DNA of 64,000 nt from JBCBWG01 sp038523925. GTDB lineage: Bacteria > Pseudomonadota > Alphaproteobacteria > Rhizobiales > Hyphomicrobiaceae. A program made the position numbers and the translations under genes. The stretch spans positions 186,001-250,000 of the forward strand of contig JBCBIY010000002.1 in NCBI GenBank assembly GCA_038523925.1, given 5' to 3'. Below, piece after piece: positions 7,954 to 17,013 of this stretch (positions are counted from its first letter, which is position 1; each line of letters starts with the position of its first letter). The notes beneath the pieces are model-generated. The model saw only the letters and a list, made by a program, of their open reading frames with translations. It ran no database searches and was not told where the DNA came from.

Positions 7954-9762
7954 CTAGTGATTGTCGCGCGGGATGCCTTTCGTCTGCGCGATGCGCTGGT
8001 AGTTGACGGCGGGCTTCAGGACCATGCCTTCGGAGAGCTCATCGACGATACCGCGCTGGATCTCCTGCCAGGGCGTCTGGTGGTCGGGATACTTGAACCC
8101 GCCGGCTGCATCAAAGTCAGCGCGGCGTTTCGCGAGTTCATCATCGCTGATGAGGATGTTCGCCGTGCGCTTATTGAGATCGATGCGCACGCGGTCACCC
8201 GTCTTCAGAAGCGCGAGCCCGCCGCCGGTCGCCGCTTCCGGCGACGCGTTCAGGATGGACGGCGATCCGGATGTCCCCGACTGGCGCCCATCGCCAATGC
8301 AGGGCAGCGCGCTGACGCCCTGCTTCAACAGGTAGTCCGGCGCGCGCATGTTCACGACTTCCGCGGCACCCGGGTACCCGACCGGGCCAACGCCGCGCAT
8401 GAAGAGGACGGACTGAGCGTCGATCTCCCACGACGGGTCATCGATGCGGTCGTGATAATCTTCCGGCCCGTCGAACACGATTGCGCGGCCTTCGAAGGCG
8501 CCCGGATCGTCGGGATTGTTGAGGTAACGCTCGCGGAACTCGGCGCTGATCACGGACGTCTTCATGATCGCGCTGTCGAACAGGTTGCCCTTGAGGTTCA
8601 GGAAGCCGGCCTGGCCTTGCATCGGCGCGTCGTAGGCCTTGATGACATCACGATCCTCCGCGAACCGGCCCTCGCAGTTCTCCAGAAGCGGGCGGCCATT
8701 GACCGTCTTCGCCTTGGCGTTGATTTTCCCCGCCTTTGCAAGCTCAGCAACCACCGCTGGGACGCCGCCTGCGCGGTGAAACTCTTCACCAAGGTACTCG
8801 CCCGCCGGCTGAAGGTTGACGAGCAACGGCACCTCGTAGCCAAGCCGCTCCCAATCATCGTTGTTGAGCTCAACGCCAATGTGTCGGGCGCAGGCATTGA
8901 GGTGGATCGGCGCATTGGTTGATCCGCCAATGGCCGAGTTGACGACAATGGCGTTCTCAAACGCCTCACGCGTCAGGATGTCGGACGGCTTCAAGTCTTC
9001 CCAGACCATGTCGACGATGCGCTTGCCGGTCTCGTAGGCCATCTGCTGGCGTTCGCGATACGGGGCCGGGATGGCGGCGCAGCCAGGCAGGCTGAGGCCA
9101 AGCGCCTCGGCGAGCGCGTTCATCGTGGATGCGGTGCCCATCGTGTTGCAGTGACCGGCAGATGGCGCAGACGAGGCGACCAGCTCAGCGAAGCCTTTGT
9201 AGTCGATCTCACCGCGCGCCATCATCTCGCGCGCGGTCCAGACGATGGTGCCGGAGCCCGTCCGCTGGCCCTTGAACCAGCCATTCAGCATCGGCCCTCC
9301 GGAGAGCACGATCGCCGGGATGTTGACGGTCGCAGCCGCCATGATCTGCGCGGGCGTTGTCTTGTCACAGCCCGTCGTCAACACGACGCCGTCGATCGGG
9401 TAGCCGTAAAGCACTTCAACGAGGGACAGGTATTGCAGGTTGCGGTCAAGCGAGGCGGTCGGCCGCTTGCATGTCTCTTGGATGGGGTGCAGCGGGAATT
9501 CGAACGCGATGCCGCCTGCCTCTCGGATGCCCTCGCGCGTGCGCTCTGCAAGCTGCAAATGGTGCCGGTTACAGGGCGCGATGTCAGAGCCCGACTGCGC
9601 AATCCCGATGATTGGCTTGCCCGACTGCAGCTCATCGAGCGTCAGGCCGAAATTCATCGTGCGCTCAAGATAGAGCGCCGTCATATCCGCGTTGTCGGGA
9701 TTGTCGAACCAGGCCTTCGAGCGCAGGCCCTTGCGTTGGTCGTCGGTCGGCTGATGCGGCAT
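7954..9762 (-). CDS. IlvD/Edd family dehydratase, sugar-acid (L-arabinonate/xylonate) type
   Basis: 602 residues. The three cysteine contexts that hold the iron-sulfur cluster in this family are present: SGSDIAPCNRHH, TTGCDKTTPAQ and SAGHCNTMGTAST. The N-terminal LRSKAWFDNPDNADMTALYLER and the HPIQETCKRPTASLDRNL segment are characteristic of the pentonate/hexonate dehydratase branch (for example L-arabinonate dehydratase) rather than of biosynthetic dihydroxy-acid dehydratase. The enzyme would convert a sugar acid to its 2-keto-3-deoxy form in the cytoplasm. Substrate cannot be fixed, and no sugar transporter or other pathway gene is adjacent. I start at the ATG giving MPHQPTDDQ; the frame is open 16 codons further upstream. 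Confidence 0.88.
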   Translation of the reverse strand: MPHQPTDDQRKGLRSKAWFDNPDNADMTALYLERTMNFGLTLDELQSGKPIIGIAQSGSDIAPCNRHHLQLAERTREGIREAGGIAFEFPLHPIQETCKRPTASLDRNLQYLSLVEVLYGYPIDGVVLTTGCDKTTPAQIMAAATVNIPAIVLSGGPMLNGWFKGQRTGSGTIVWTAREMMARGEIDYKGFAELVASSAPSAGHCNTMGTASTMNALAEALGLSLPGCAAIPAPYRERQQMAYETGKRIVDMVWEDLKPSDILTREAFENAIVVNSAIGGSTNAPIHLNACARHIGVELNNDDWERLGYEVPLLVNLQPAGEYLGEEFHRAGGVPAVVAELAKAGKINAKAKTVNGRPLLENCEGRFAEDRDVIKAYDAPMQGQAGFLNLKGNLFDSAIMKTSVISAEFRERYLNNPDDPGAFEGRAIVFDGPEDYHDRIDDPSWEIDAQSVLFMRGVGPVGYPGAAEVVNMRAPDYLLKQGVSALPCIGDGRQSGTSGSPSILNASPEAATGGGLALLKTGDRVRIDLNKRTANILISDDELAKRRADFDAAGGFKYPDHQTPWQEIQRGIVDELSEGMVLKPAVNYQRIAQTKGIPRDNH

Positions 9763-9861
9763 GGCAGGCGTCCTCCACAGGCAGTTTTCGGTTTTGCTTT
9801 GTCCTAGCACGCTGGATCGCGGCCGCGAACCGCATGGCGCGCGCGATGTCGCAGCGGCGGG

Positions 9862-10422
9862 CTACCAGCCGCCGCTGCCGGGCGCGCCCTTGATCGGGCC
9901 CGCGAGCCTGTCGGTGACCCAACCACCGTAGAAGCTGCCGCCCTGTGGCCGTGCGCGTTCATCGCCAACGAAGCAGTCGAGTTTGCTTGGATAGAACGCC
10001 ATCCAGCCCGCAAGCTCTGCGAACTCCGGATAGGCCTTAATGAGTTGCCAGCCAGCGTCTGGAATGCCCGCGACGGTGATACCCCGCGAGATGCCTTTCC
10101 ACTCGCAATGCGACCCGCCGGCCTGAGCTGCGACCAGGTCTAGATCGACATCAGCGGCGGGGAAGTAGAACGTCGGCGCGTGCGACGTTTCGAGCACGCG
10201 TTTGCCGCGCACGGTCTCGGCTGCGACGTTTGCGCCGTGCTTTACGGTGAGCCGGGCCGCCACGTCCTCGATCCGCGGTGGGCGCGGAAAGTCCCAAACC
10301 GATTCCTGGTCGCGATCGGGTGTCTCCGCGAACGGCGGTCGCTTGGCGCCCGTATGGTGCCAGCCATCTCGTGCCGCGGCAATGGCGGGCGTGACTGAGA
10401 GGAATGCGTCGGTGTTCGTCAT
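9862..10422 (-). CDS. DUF427-family protein
   Basis: 186 residues. It has the DUF427 pattern: HAPTFYFPAADVD, SHCEWKGISRGITV, then WQLIKAYPEFAELAGWMAFYP. The conserved Cys, His and aromatic residues are all present. The fold is a small beta-tent-like domain of unknown biochemical role. It lies between a sugar-acid dehydratase and an alginate lyase, all on the minus strand with gaps of 36-99 bases, so co-transcription is possible but not shown. Confidence 0.85.
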   Translation of the reverse strand: MTNTDAFLSVTPAIAAARDGWHHTGAKRPPFAETPDRDQESVWDFPRPPRIEDVAARLTVKHGANVAAETVRGKRVLETSHAPTFYFPAADVDLDLVAAQAGGSHCEWKGISRGITVAGIPDAGWQLIKAYPEFAELAGWMAFYPSKLDCFVGDERARPQGGSFYGGWVTDRLAGPIKGAPGSGGW

Positions 10423-10458
10423 GCTGCTCGGAACGCAGCGGCGTCGAAAGCAGATGAT

Positions 10459-11466
10459 TCACCCATCAGCGCCGGCGAGGCGGAGCGCTTTGAGCAGCGC
10501 TGACGCATCGCCACCGAGCAGGCGGTGGGCTGGCTTGGCTTTGAGGCGGCGGACGGCGCGTATGACCTCTCGGTCGCGGCGAAACACGTGCGTTGCAAGG
10601 CCGGCCCAGCCGCCGCGCGGGCCTGACGCGTCCTGCTTCCACCCGGAAGGAAACGTCTCTGGCTTGCGCAGGCCACGCGCCGTGCGCAGCGTTAGCGACC
10701 GCAGCCGGTCGTCGCTGCGCGTGCGCCAGTCCTCGCCTTTCGCGTCGGCAAGGACCACCATCGCAACAAGCGGCATCAGCGCGAACTCGTGATAGACGAG
10801 CCCGCGGCGAGCGCGCGCGACCTCCTGCGGGAGCAGCCCCTGCTCGTTCGTCTCAGCCATCGCGTCATCGAAGATCGCGCCAGCGCGCGACCAGCGCGTC
10901 TCATTCCCATCGATAAGCGCCACAGCGGCTTCGCCGAGACCGACCCAGTACCAGTGGTTGTTGCGCGCGCGGCCGGGCTTGGCCGCGTTGCGGTATGCGC
11001 GATCGGAAAGCGCGCCAAGCCAATCGGCGATGCGGCTGTCGAGATCACGCGGCGCGCGCGTGCGGACCTTGAGATACGCGAGCGCCAAGGCGGCGACGGT
11101 CCACTTTCGTTCGTATTCGGCCTGCCGCGTCTTCATCTTGCCGAGCAACGCTTCGCCCGATGCCCAGCGGTCGAGGTGGCGCAGTGCGCAGCCGGCGCCT
11201 GCCACGCGCTGTGCTTCTGATGGGTCGAGCTGCGCCTGATCGGCCGCGGCGACCACGGCGCGGACGTAGTCACGCAGCGCTTTCGTCGCCGCCTTGTTCT
11301 CCGCAAGTTTGGCGGGATCGACGACGGACTTTGCAGCATCCCGGTAGTAGCGCGGCAGATCGAGATCGCGGATCGGGTCCGGCGGCGCGCAGGCGACCGC
11401 CGCGGTTGGCAGCGCAAGCAAGACAAGCGCTGTGAGCGCCGCGCCAATCCTGTAGGATCGCCGCAT
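10459..11466 (-). CDS. Alginate lyase family protein (PL5, AlgL-like)
   Basis: 335 residues, close to AlgL length. After a Sec or lipoprotein-like N-terminus ending AAVACAPP, the family landmarks follow in order: KSVVDPAKL, CALRHLDRWA, a MKTRQAEYERKW segment, NNHWYW at 169-174 and a GLLPQEVARARRGLVYHEFA stretch. In PL5 enzymes the catalytic set is Asn, His, Arg and Tyr; here N170, H171, R218 and Y225 fit. The reaction is beta-elimination of polymannuronate in the periplasm. No alginate polymerase or acetylation genes are nearby, so it may scavenge alginate or trim an unrelated polymer. The start at 11466 is chosen for the signal peptide; the open frame extends further upstream over the divergent gene. 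Confidence 0.87.
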   Translation of the reverse strand: MRRSYRIGAALTALVLLALPTAAVACAPPDPIRDLDLPRYYRDAAKSVVDPAKLAENKAATKALRDYVRAVVAAADQAQLDPSEAQRVAGAGCALRHLDRWASGEALLGKMKTRQAEYERKWTVAALALAYLKVRTRAPRDLDSRIADWLGALSDRAYRNAAKPGRARNNHWYWVGLGEAAVALIDGNETRWSRAGAIFDDAMAETNEQGLLPQEVARARRGLVYHEFALMPLVAMVVLADAKGEDWRTRSDDRLRSLTLRTARGLRKPETFPSGWKQDASGPRGGWAGLATHVFRRDREVIRAVRRLKAKPAHRLLGGDASALLKALRLAGADG

Positions 11467-11505
11467 CACATCTCCATCCAATTCATGCGCACTGCAGGCC
11501 GGCCC

Positions 11506-12510
11506 ATGTCCCGACACACCTTCTTCTGCCTTGATGGTCATACGTGCGGCAATCCCGTTCGGTTGGTGACCGGCGGCGCGATCCCGACGCTGGCCGGCGA
11601 CACCATGTTCGCCAAGCGCCAGCACTTTCTGGCGGAATTCGACTGGATCCGCACGTCACTGATGTTTGAACCGCGCGGCCACGACATGATGTCGGGCTCG
11701 ATCCTGTACCCGCCAACGCGCGATGACTGCGATGTCGGTGTCCTGTTTATCGAAACCTCCGGCTGCCTGCCGATGTGCGGGCACGGCACGATTGGCACCG
11801 TAACGATGGCGATCGAGAACGGCCTGGTGACGCCAAAGACGCCCGGCGTGCTGATGCTCGACACGCCTGCCGGCGTGGTCCGCGCATCTTATGAACGCGC
11901 GGGCGAATACGTCTCTTCGGTCCGCCTCACCAATGTGCCAGCCTACCTCGACCGGGTTGGCTGCGTGGTCGATGCAGGTCCGTTTCCGGTCACATGCGAT
12001 GTGGCGTACGGCGGGAACTTCTACGCAATCGTTCAGCCTGAGGATGGGGGCTACACGGACCTCGGCGATTTCGCGCCCGACGATCTGGTCCGCTGGGCTG
12101 GGACCATTCGCGCTAACCTCAATCGCGCTTACGTGTGGGCGCACCCGACCAATCCGGACATCAACGAGGTCACGCACGTCGTTTGGCCAGGCCGGCCAAC
12201 GGTGGACGGTGCGACGGCGCGCAACGCTGTCATCTACGGGCGGAAGGCAATCGATCGCTCGCCGTGCGGGACGGGCACGTCGGCGCGCATGGCCGAGCTC
12301 TATGACAAGGGCGCGCTCAAGGTCGGCGACGCGTTTGTGCACGAGAGCATTATCGGCTCGCTGTTTCACGGCCGCATCGAAGCAGAGGCCAAGATCGGCG
12401 ACCGCACAGGCATCATCCCGAGCATCGAAGGCTGGGCGCGGCAGACCGGGCAGAACGCGATTACAGTCGACTGCCGAGACCCGTATTGGGCGGGCTTCCA
12501 GGTCGTCTAA
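11506..12510 (+). CDS. Proline racemase family enzyme, 4-hydroxyproline epimerase-like
   Basis: 334 residues. Both catalytic cysteines of the family are kept: C91 in MCGHGTIG and C254 in RSPCGTGTSA. Two cysteines indicate a racemase or epimerase; the dehydratase branch has Thr at the second site. The FFCLDGHTCGNPVRLV start is typical of trans-4-hydroxy-L-proline 2-epimerases, which make cis-4-hydroxy-D-proline for catabolism. The usual partners (D-amino-acid oxidase, deaminase, aldehyde dehydrogenase) are absent from the neighbourhood. It is divergent from the alginate lyase with only some 20-40 bases between the starts. An ATG 21 bases upstream is also possible. Confidence 0.88.
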   Translation: MSRHTFFCLDGHTCGNPVRLVTGGAIPTLAGDTMFAKRQHFLAEFDWIRTSLMFEPRGHDMMSGSILYPPTRDDCDVGVLFIETSGCLPMCGHGTIGTVTMAIENGLVTPKTPGVLMLDTPAGVVRASYERAGEYVSSVRLTNVPAYLDRVGCVVDAGPFPVTCDVAYGGNFYAIVQPEDGGYTDLGDFAPDDLVRWAGTIRANLNRAYVWAHPTNPDINEVTHVVWPGRPTVDGATARNAVIYGRKAIDRSPCGTGTSARMAELYDKGALKVGDAFVHESIIGSLFHGRIEAEAKIGDRTGIIPSIEGWARQTGQNAITVDCRDPYWAGFQVV

Positions 12511-12522
12511 GCTCAGGCCGAA

Positions 12523-13233
12523 TTAGCGGCAGACGCGGTACGTGCCGGTGCGGCCGTGGCGGGCGAGATCGAAGTGGAAGTGGTCGTGGTGAAAGCGGTC
12601 GGCGTTGGGCCCGAGCACCGTCGTGAATTCGCGGCAGGCCCCACGGTGGACGGCGCGCAGGAAGCGGCGTTCAGCCCGCGTCCCGCGCCAGCCCCGCTTC
12701 AGGTTGACAACGCGGCCATCGGCTAGCTCGAAGGCAGAGATATCAAGCGCGTTCGCGCGCCCGTGCTCGGAGAGTTTGCCGCCGCGCCTATGGTTGATCG
12801 GCCGGCAGCCGTAGCTTGCCGCAACGCGCATTTTGACGACTGGTGAGCCAAGATACCGTGCGGCTGCCGGCGCCACCGCACGTTGCATCCACCGGTCAAC
12901 GGCCGGCACCATCGGGCAACGCAGCGTCGCCGCCGGGCGCAGCCGCACACGGCCATTGTCGATTGCATGCACGACGAAGGGTTTGAAAGCGCCGCATGAA
13001 GCAATGCCGCCGCCGGGCCCCCCAAGCGCGGATCGCGCCTGAATGAAGCGGTTGGGCCTGACGTAGCCGGACACCAGACACGCGCGCTCTGTTTCGCCCC
13101 GCCAGTGCTCTGGTTTTGGCTTGGCAAAGTTCTTCGACCCACGCGACGGCGATACGCCCGATGAACACGACGAGACCAGCGCAGCGGCTGCGACGCACGA
13201 GAGAACAGCAATGACGCGTGACCGGAAAAGCAT
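12523..13233 (-). CDS. Extensin-like family lipoprotein
   Basis: 236 residues with a signal ending in the lipobox LVSSC. The C-terminal part is the extensin-like domain found in many Rhizobiales: CPMVPAVDRWMQ, a YGCRPINHRRGGKLSEHGRA stretch, ALDISAF and FHHDHFHFD. The SxHxxxxAxD and HxDHxH pattern resembles LAS-type Zn peptidases of the cell wall, so a peptidoglycan hydrolase role is a fair guess, though not established for this family. It converges with the epimerase gene 12 bases away. A TTAACGTTAA palindrome lies 19 bases upstream of the start. Confidence 0.85.
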   Translation of the reverse strand: MLFRSRVIAVLSCVAAAALVSSCSSGVSPSRGSKNFAKPKPEHWRGETERACLVSGYVRPNRFIQARSALGGPGGGIASCGAFKPFVVHAIDNGRVRLRPAATLRCPMVPAVDRWMQRAVAPAAARYLGSPVVKMRVAASYGCRPINHRRGGKLSEHGRANALDISAFELADGRVVNLKRGWRGTRAERRFLRAVHRGACREFTTVLGPNADRFHHDHFHFDLARHGRTGTYRVCR

Positions 13234-13375
13234 GGGCCCCGGGCTAACCGCTTAACGTTAATAGAGCGTTTACAATCTCCGTATGCCGAAGCGGTTGGGT
13301 CGCGCGATGGTCGGCGCGCGCCGGAAACGGGGAGAAGCTGGGGCGAAACGTGGCGCCGGTTGCAGCGTCAGCGGG

Positions 13376-13840
13376 TCAGCGGGTCAGCGTCACGCGCGTG
13401 AACGTGCCCTGGATCAGCGCAACGTCGCGGCCATCACACGAGATGTCGACGCGCGCGACAGTGAGCGAGCGGCCGGCGCGGAGGACATGACCGGCCGCGA
13501 TCAACACCGCGCCCTCAGCCGGGCGGATGAAGTTGATCTTGTATTCCACCGTGACGACTTCGCTGTCGGCCGGCATCAGCGACAAAGATGCGTAGCCGCC
13601 AGCGCTGTCACCAATCGCGCCGATTGCGGCACCGTGGAAGTACCCCTGCTGCTGGCCGACGGCGGTGCTGTACGGCAGGCGGATGACGACCGCGCCCGGC
13701 CCAACGTTTTGTAACTCAGCACCAAGCGTCGACAGCATGCCCTGCCGGCCAAAGCTCGCGCGGACGCGGTCGGCATAACCATCGTCGGCTGGCGCGAAGG
13801 TTGGCTGCGATGGCGGCGGTGGCGTGTCGGATGTCGTCAT
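13376..13840 (-). CDS. PaaI-type hotdog thioesterase
   Basis: 154 residues in the hotdog fold of the PaaI/YbgC group. YFHGAAIGAIGDSAGGYAS is the active-site loop with its HG pair and Asp, and VVTVEYKINFIRPAEG is the strand that follows. Such enzymes hydrolyse acyl-CoA thioesters in the cytosol. The ATG lies one base after the TAA of the upstream alpha/beta hydrolase, so the two genes are very likely coupled. Three tandem copies of an 8-base unit (gcgggtca) span the stop codon. Confidence 0.87.
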   Translation of the reverse strand: MTTSDTPPPPSQPTFAPADDGYADRVRASFGRQGMLSTLGAELQNVGPGAVVIRLPYSTAVGQQQGYFHGAAIGAIGDSAGGYASLSLMPADSEVVTVEYKINFIRPAEGAVLIAAGHVLRAGRSLTVARVDISCDGRDVALIQGTFTRVTLTR

Positions 13841-13841
13841 G

Positions 13842-14606
13842 TTAGGCCGCGCCGCCGTGCTCATCGAGGAACGCGAGCACAGCGTCCTTATAGCTGCGAT
13901 CACCGACGGCTCTCATATGGTCGCGGCCTTCGATGTCGAACGCGCGCCCGTTCGGGATCAACTTCGCAAGTTCGCCGGCGGAGCCGCCGACCACATCGTC
14001 GGTGCCGACTGCGACCAGCACCGGCTGCGTCAACGTCGCGATCATGTCTGCGGTGATGGGTTCACGCGACGCGCGGATGCAGGCTGCAAGCGCCTTCAGG
14101 TCACTCTTGGTCTGTTCAGCAAAGACGCGAAACGTCCGCGCAGTCGGATTGGTGACGTCCTCAAGGCTCGGGGCTTCGAGCGCGGCCGCGATCGGGCCCG
14201 TCCCCGCCATGCCGCGCACCATGTTGTAGCCAAGGCCTGCGAAGACCGCCGTCTCAACCTTTTCGGGATGGCGGAGTGCCAGAAACGCGGTGATCCGCGC
14301 GCCCATCGAATATCCCATCACGTGCGCTGCACCGATCCCGAGATGATCAAGCAGCCGCGCGGCATCGCCAGCCATCAACGGCGCGCCGTAGACGGCCTGA
14401 TCGTGCGGGGCATCGCTTGCGCCATGCCCGCGATTGTCAATCGCAATGACGCGGTACCCGGCGCCAGTGAGTGTCTTCACCCAGCCGGTATCGACCCAGT
14501 TCACGGTATGGTTCGACGCAAACCCATGAATGAGCAGCACCGCCGGCCCCTCGCCCTCGTCGAGGAAGGCAAGCGCGAGCCCGTCGGATTGGAACGTTTT
14601 GCCCAT
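13842..14606 (-). CDS. Alpha/beta hydrolase
   Basis: 254 residues. The oxyanion segment LLIHGFASN, the nucleophile elbow GYSMGA, the acid in VGTDDVVGG and the catalytic His in EGRDHMRAV make a complete Ser-Asp-His triad. The overall pattern is close to 3-oxoadipate enol-lactonase-like esterases, but the substrate cannot be read. It is the first gene of a two-gene unit with the thioesterase and is divergent from the zinc-finger gene. Confidence 0.9.
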   Translation of the reverse strand: MGKTFQSDGLALAFLDEGEGPAVLLIHGFASNHTVNWVDTGWVKTLTGAGYRVIAIDNRGHGASDAPHDQAVYGAPLMAGDAARLLDHLGIGAAHVMGYSMGARITAFLALRHPEKVETAVFAGLGYNMVRGMAGTGPIAAALEAPSLEDVTNPTARTFRVFAEQTKSDLKALAACIRASREPITADMIATLTQPVLVAVGTDDVVGGSAGELAKLIPNGRAFDIEGRDHMRAVGDRSYKDAVLAFLDEHGGAA

Positions 14607-14699
14607 GGTCTGGCCGCTCGGGAATTGCTAAGCGTCAACCAAGTCGAACCACTGTTTCGCGGCGCAGGCAAGCCGTCGCGCAAGCTCCGAGAACCAGCC

Positions 14700-14951
14700 A
14701 TGGCCGCGTCGATCATCCCACACTTCGCCAACGACGTTGGCGCTGAAAAGATCATGATCGGCGTCAAAGAGTTCCAGTGCATGGGCGCCCGGGCGCCGTT
14801 TGACCATCCGCACGTCTACCTCGACATGGGCAGCGATACGCAGATTATCTGCCCGTATTGCTCAACGCTCTATGTCTATAGCGACCGGCTCGCGCCCGCT
14901 GAAACCGAGCCGGCCGGCTGCCTCGTCGACAAGGATGAGAAGGCGGCTTGA
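14700..14951 (+). CDS. Zinc-finger domain protein (zf-CHCC, NDUFS6-like)
   Basis: 83 residues. The ligand pattern is C27, H37, C51 and C54 (EFQCMG, DHPHVYL, CPYCSTLY), which matches the CHCC zinc-finger family that includes the small complex I accessory subunit NDUFS6. In alphaproteobacteria this protein can associate with complex I. No nuo genes are in the window. Much longer upstream open frame exists but is antisense to the hydrolase. The TGA overlaps the TTG start of the next gene. Confidence 0.87.
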   Translation: MAASIIPHFANDVGAEKIMIGVKEFQCMGARAPFDHPHVYLDMGSDTQIICPYCSTLYVYSDRLAPAETEPAGCLVDKDEKAA

Positions 14952-16162
14952 CGCCACGCGACGGCGATCTTCCGGCGCTGGTTGCCGGCGCCGGGATTGG
15001 CGGGCTTGCCGCCGGACTTGCACTCAGTCGCGCCGGTTTTGCCGTCCGCATATTTGAGCGGCGCTCGGATAGTAGTGAGATTGGAGCCGGCATTCAGATC
15101 GGCCCCAATGGTGTGAAGGCGCTGTGCGCGCTCGGCGTTGGCGACGCGGTCATGGCCGAAGCCGCTCAGCCAAACGTGATCCGTGCACGCGACGGGCGAT
15201 CCGGCCGCATCGTTGCCGAACTCCCACTTGGCGACTGGATGACGGAGCGCCACGCCGCGCCCTACATCACCGTGCGCCGCGCTGACCTTCACAAAGCCCT
15301 GCGCGACGCCGCCGAAACCGATGACCGGATAATCATCAGCTACGGCCGCACCGTCGTCGGCGCCGAGCAATCGGAAGACGCCGTCGCAATCACGTTCGAT
15401 GATGACACCAGCCACGAACGCGGCGCGCTGCTGGTCGCGGCGGATGGCCAAAACTCAAAACTCCGGCCGTCAGTCGCCGGTGCGATCGCCTCGCAGCGGG
15501 CCTGCGCGACGGTTTCCAGGACAACGCTCGACGCCGGTGATGTCCCGGGCCTCATGTGCGGCAACACCGTCACGGTGTGGATGTCTGCGCATGGGCATCT
15601 GGTGCACTACCCCGTGGCGCGCGGTCGGCAGGTCAATGTTGTGCTCGTCGATCGCGACCCACAATCGGCTGTCACGTCTCAGGCATCGGCTGAACTTGAT
15701 GCCGCGGCGATCTCGCAAGTGGTCGATCAGCTTCAGCGCGTCGCGCCAGCGCTGGCCGGACTTCGGAGCACGTTTGAGCACGCGAGCTGGGGCCGATGGC
15801 CGGTGATTGACGCAGCCCCGCTGCCGACGTTTGCGCGTGGCCGCATCGTGCTTCTCGGCGACGCGGCCCATCCGGTCCGGCCGTATCTCGCGCAAGGCGC
15901 AGTTATGGCACTCGAAGACGCGGTTGTGCTTGGGAACTGCGTGTCAGCGTCTGCTTCGTTCGACGAAGCGCCTGCGGCCTACGATGCCGCCCGCAGGCCG
16001 CGGACAGTGAAAGTGCAGAACGCTGCGAAGCAGAACGGGCAGATCTACCACCTGCCACGCCCCGCGTCCGACGCGCGCAACCTCGCAATGCGCACGCTCG
16101 GTGGCGGCACGCTTATGCAGCGGTATGACTGGGTCTACGGTTGGACGCTAACGGGAGGGTGA
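14948..16162 (+). CDS. FAD-dependent monooxygenase (salicylate hydroxylase-like)
   Basis: 404 residues of the group A flavoprotein monooxygenase class. The FAD dinucleotide motif is AGAGIGGLAAGLALSRAG, the acidic ribose ligand follows in RIFERR, and the second FAD motif is GDAAHPVRPYLAQGA. Such enzymes use NAD(P)H and O2 to hydroxylate aromatic rings; the substrate is open. The most upstream start consistent with the FAD motif is TTG at 14948, giving a TTGA overlap with the stop of the zinc-finger gene. Confidence 0.88.
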   Translation: MTPRDGDLPALVAGAGIGGLAAGLALSRAGFAVRIFERRSDSSEIGAGIQIGPNGVKALCALGVGDAVMAEAAQPNVIRARDGRSGRIVAELPLGDWMTERHAAPYITVRRADLHKALRDAAETDDRIIISYGRTVVGAEQSEDAVAITFDDDTSHERGALLVAADGQNSKLRPSVAGAIASQRACATVSRTTLDAGDVPGLMCGNTVTVWMSAHGHLVHYPVARGRQVNVVLVDRDPQSAVTSQASAELDAAAISQVVDQLQRVAPALAGLRSTFEHASWGRWPVIDAAPLPTFARGRIVLLGDAAHPVRPYLAQGAVMALEDAVVLGNCVSASASFDEAPAAYDAARRPRTVKVQNAAKQNGQIYHLPRPASDARNLAMRTLGGGTLMQRYDWVYGWTLTGG

Positions 16163-16171
16163 TGGCGCTGC

Positions 16172-16873
16172 TTACGACCGCGAGCCGATCCCGCCCGGCG
16201 CAAGCGATGCCGTCGGCTTCGGTTTGAAACCAACCATCACGTGGAACTCGCCCGGTCGTGCGCCCTGCGGCACAGGGATGGCGACAGACTTCACAGTCGA
16301 GAAGTAGCCGATCGGATCATCGGCCGAGACTTCGACTGCGACCGTCATTTCTTCAGCGGCAATGCGCGACCGGTTGGCGTCCATGACGACGACCGAGACA
16401 GGCAGCGTGACAGGACCCGGTTGCCCGCGCGGCCCAAGCAGGACGCGGCCGGAGAAGCCGTACTTCACGACGACCTGTCCGTTGCTGATCTGGCACTCAC
16501 GCGCTGTCCGCGTGATCTCACCACGGTGGACGACAGCAAGGCCGTCGCCTTCGCGTCCCGGTTCATAGGTCGTCATGTGATGACCGGTTGGCTCGACCGC
16601 GAACTTCGGGCAGCCGTGCGCGACCGTGCCGACGTTCACGCCGCCCGGCCCATACTCAGCCTTGGCAGCTGACAGGAGCTGATCTTCAGTCACCGCGCGG
16701 ACGGCAGGCTTCTTTTCGTTGCTGCCAAACATCGTGCCGGACAGTCCGGACGTGACAGTCGAAAGTCCACAACCGCCGAGCGCCACGGCCACAACCGCGA
16801 CGACACCGAGCGCGTAACCACGCTTGAAATAGGCCAACAGCAATCCCCATCGTTCAACGAATTGAACGCCCAT
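16172..16873 (-). CDS. Putative lipoprotein of unknown function
   Basis: About 233 residues. A hydrophobic segment (YALGVVAVVAVAL) ends in the lipobox LGGC, so it should be a lipoprotein. The mature part carries TEDQLLSAAKAEYG, two Cys (HGCPKFAV and RECQISNG) and a beta-rich second half with VTLPVSVVVMD. I recognise a type common in Rhizobiales genomes but cannot name a function. The start is uncertain: ATG at 16873 is used, another lies at 16903, and a start closer to the hydrophobic segment is possible. It converges with the monooxygenase gene and is divergent from ispH. Confidence 0.7.
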   Translation of the reverse strand: MGVQFVERWGLLLAYFKRGYALGVVAVVAVALGGCGLSTVTSGLSGTMFGSNEKKPAVRAVTEDQLLSAAKAEYGPGGVNVGTVAHGCPKFAVEPTGHHMTTYEPGREGDGLAVVHRGEITRTARECQISNGQVVVKYGFSGRVLLGPRGQPGPVTLPVSVVVMDANRSRIAAEEMTVAVEVSADDPIGYFSTVKSVAIPVPQGARPGEFHVMVGFKPKPTASLAPGGIGSRS

Positions 16874-17013
16874 CCGATTCCGCGCAGTACAAACGGTCCC
16901 CACCTACGCACGCGGTATCGCCACACCCGTCCTAGCACCCTCGACACCCCCGCGCCAACCGCGTAGCACTTTTGCCGAGGCCAGCGCTTAACGCCTTGAA
17001 ACGCGACGAAATC

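Noticed and set aside
13824..14951. 375-codon plus-strand frame covering the hydrolase gene
   Set aside because: Only its last 84 codons (the zinc-finger protein) look real; the rest is antisense to a clear alpha/beta hydrolase.
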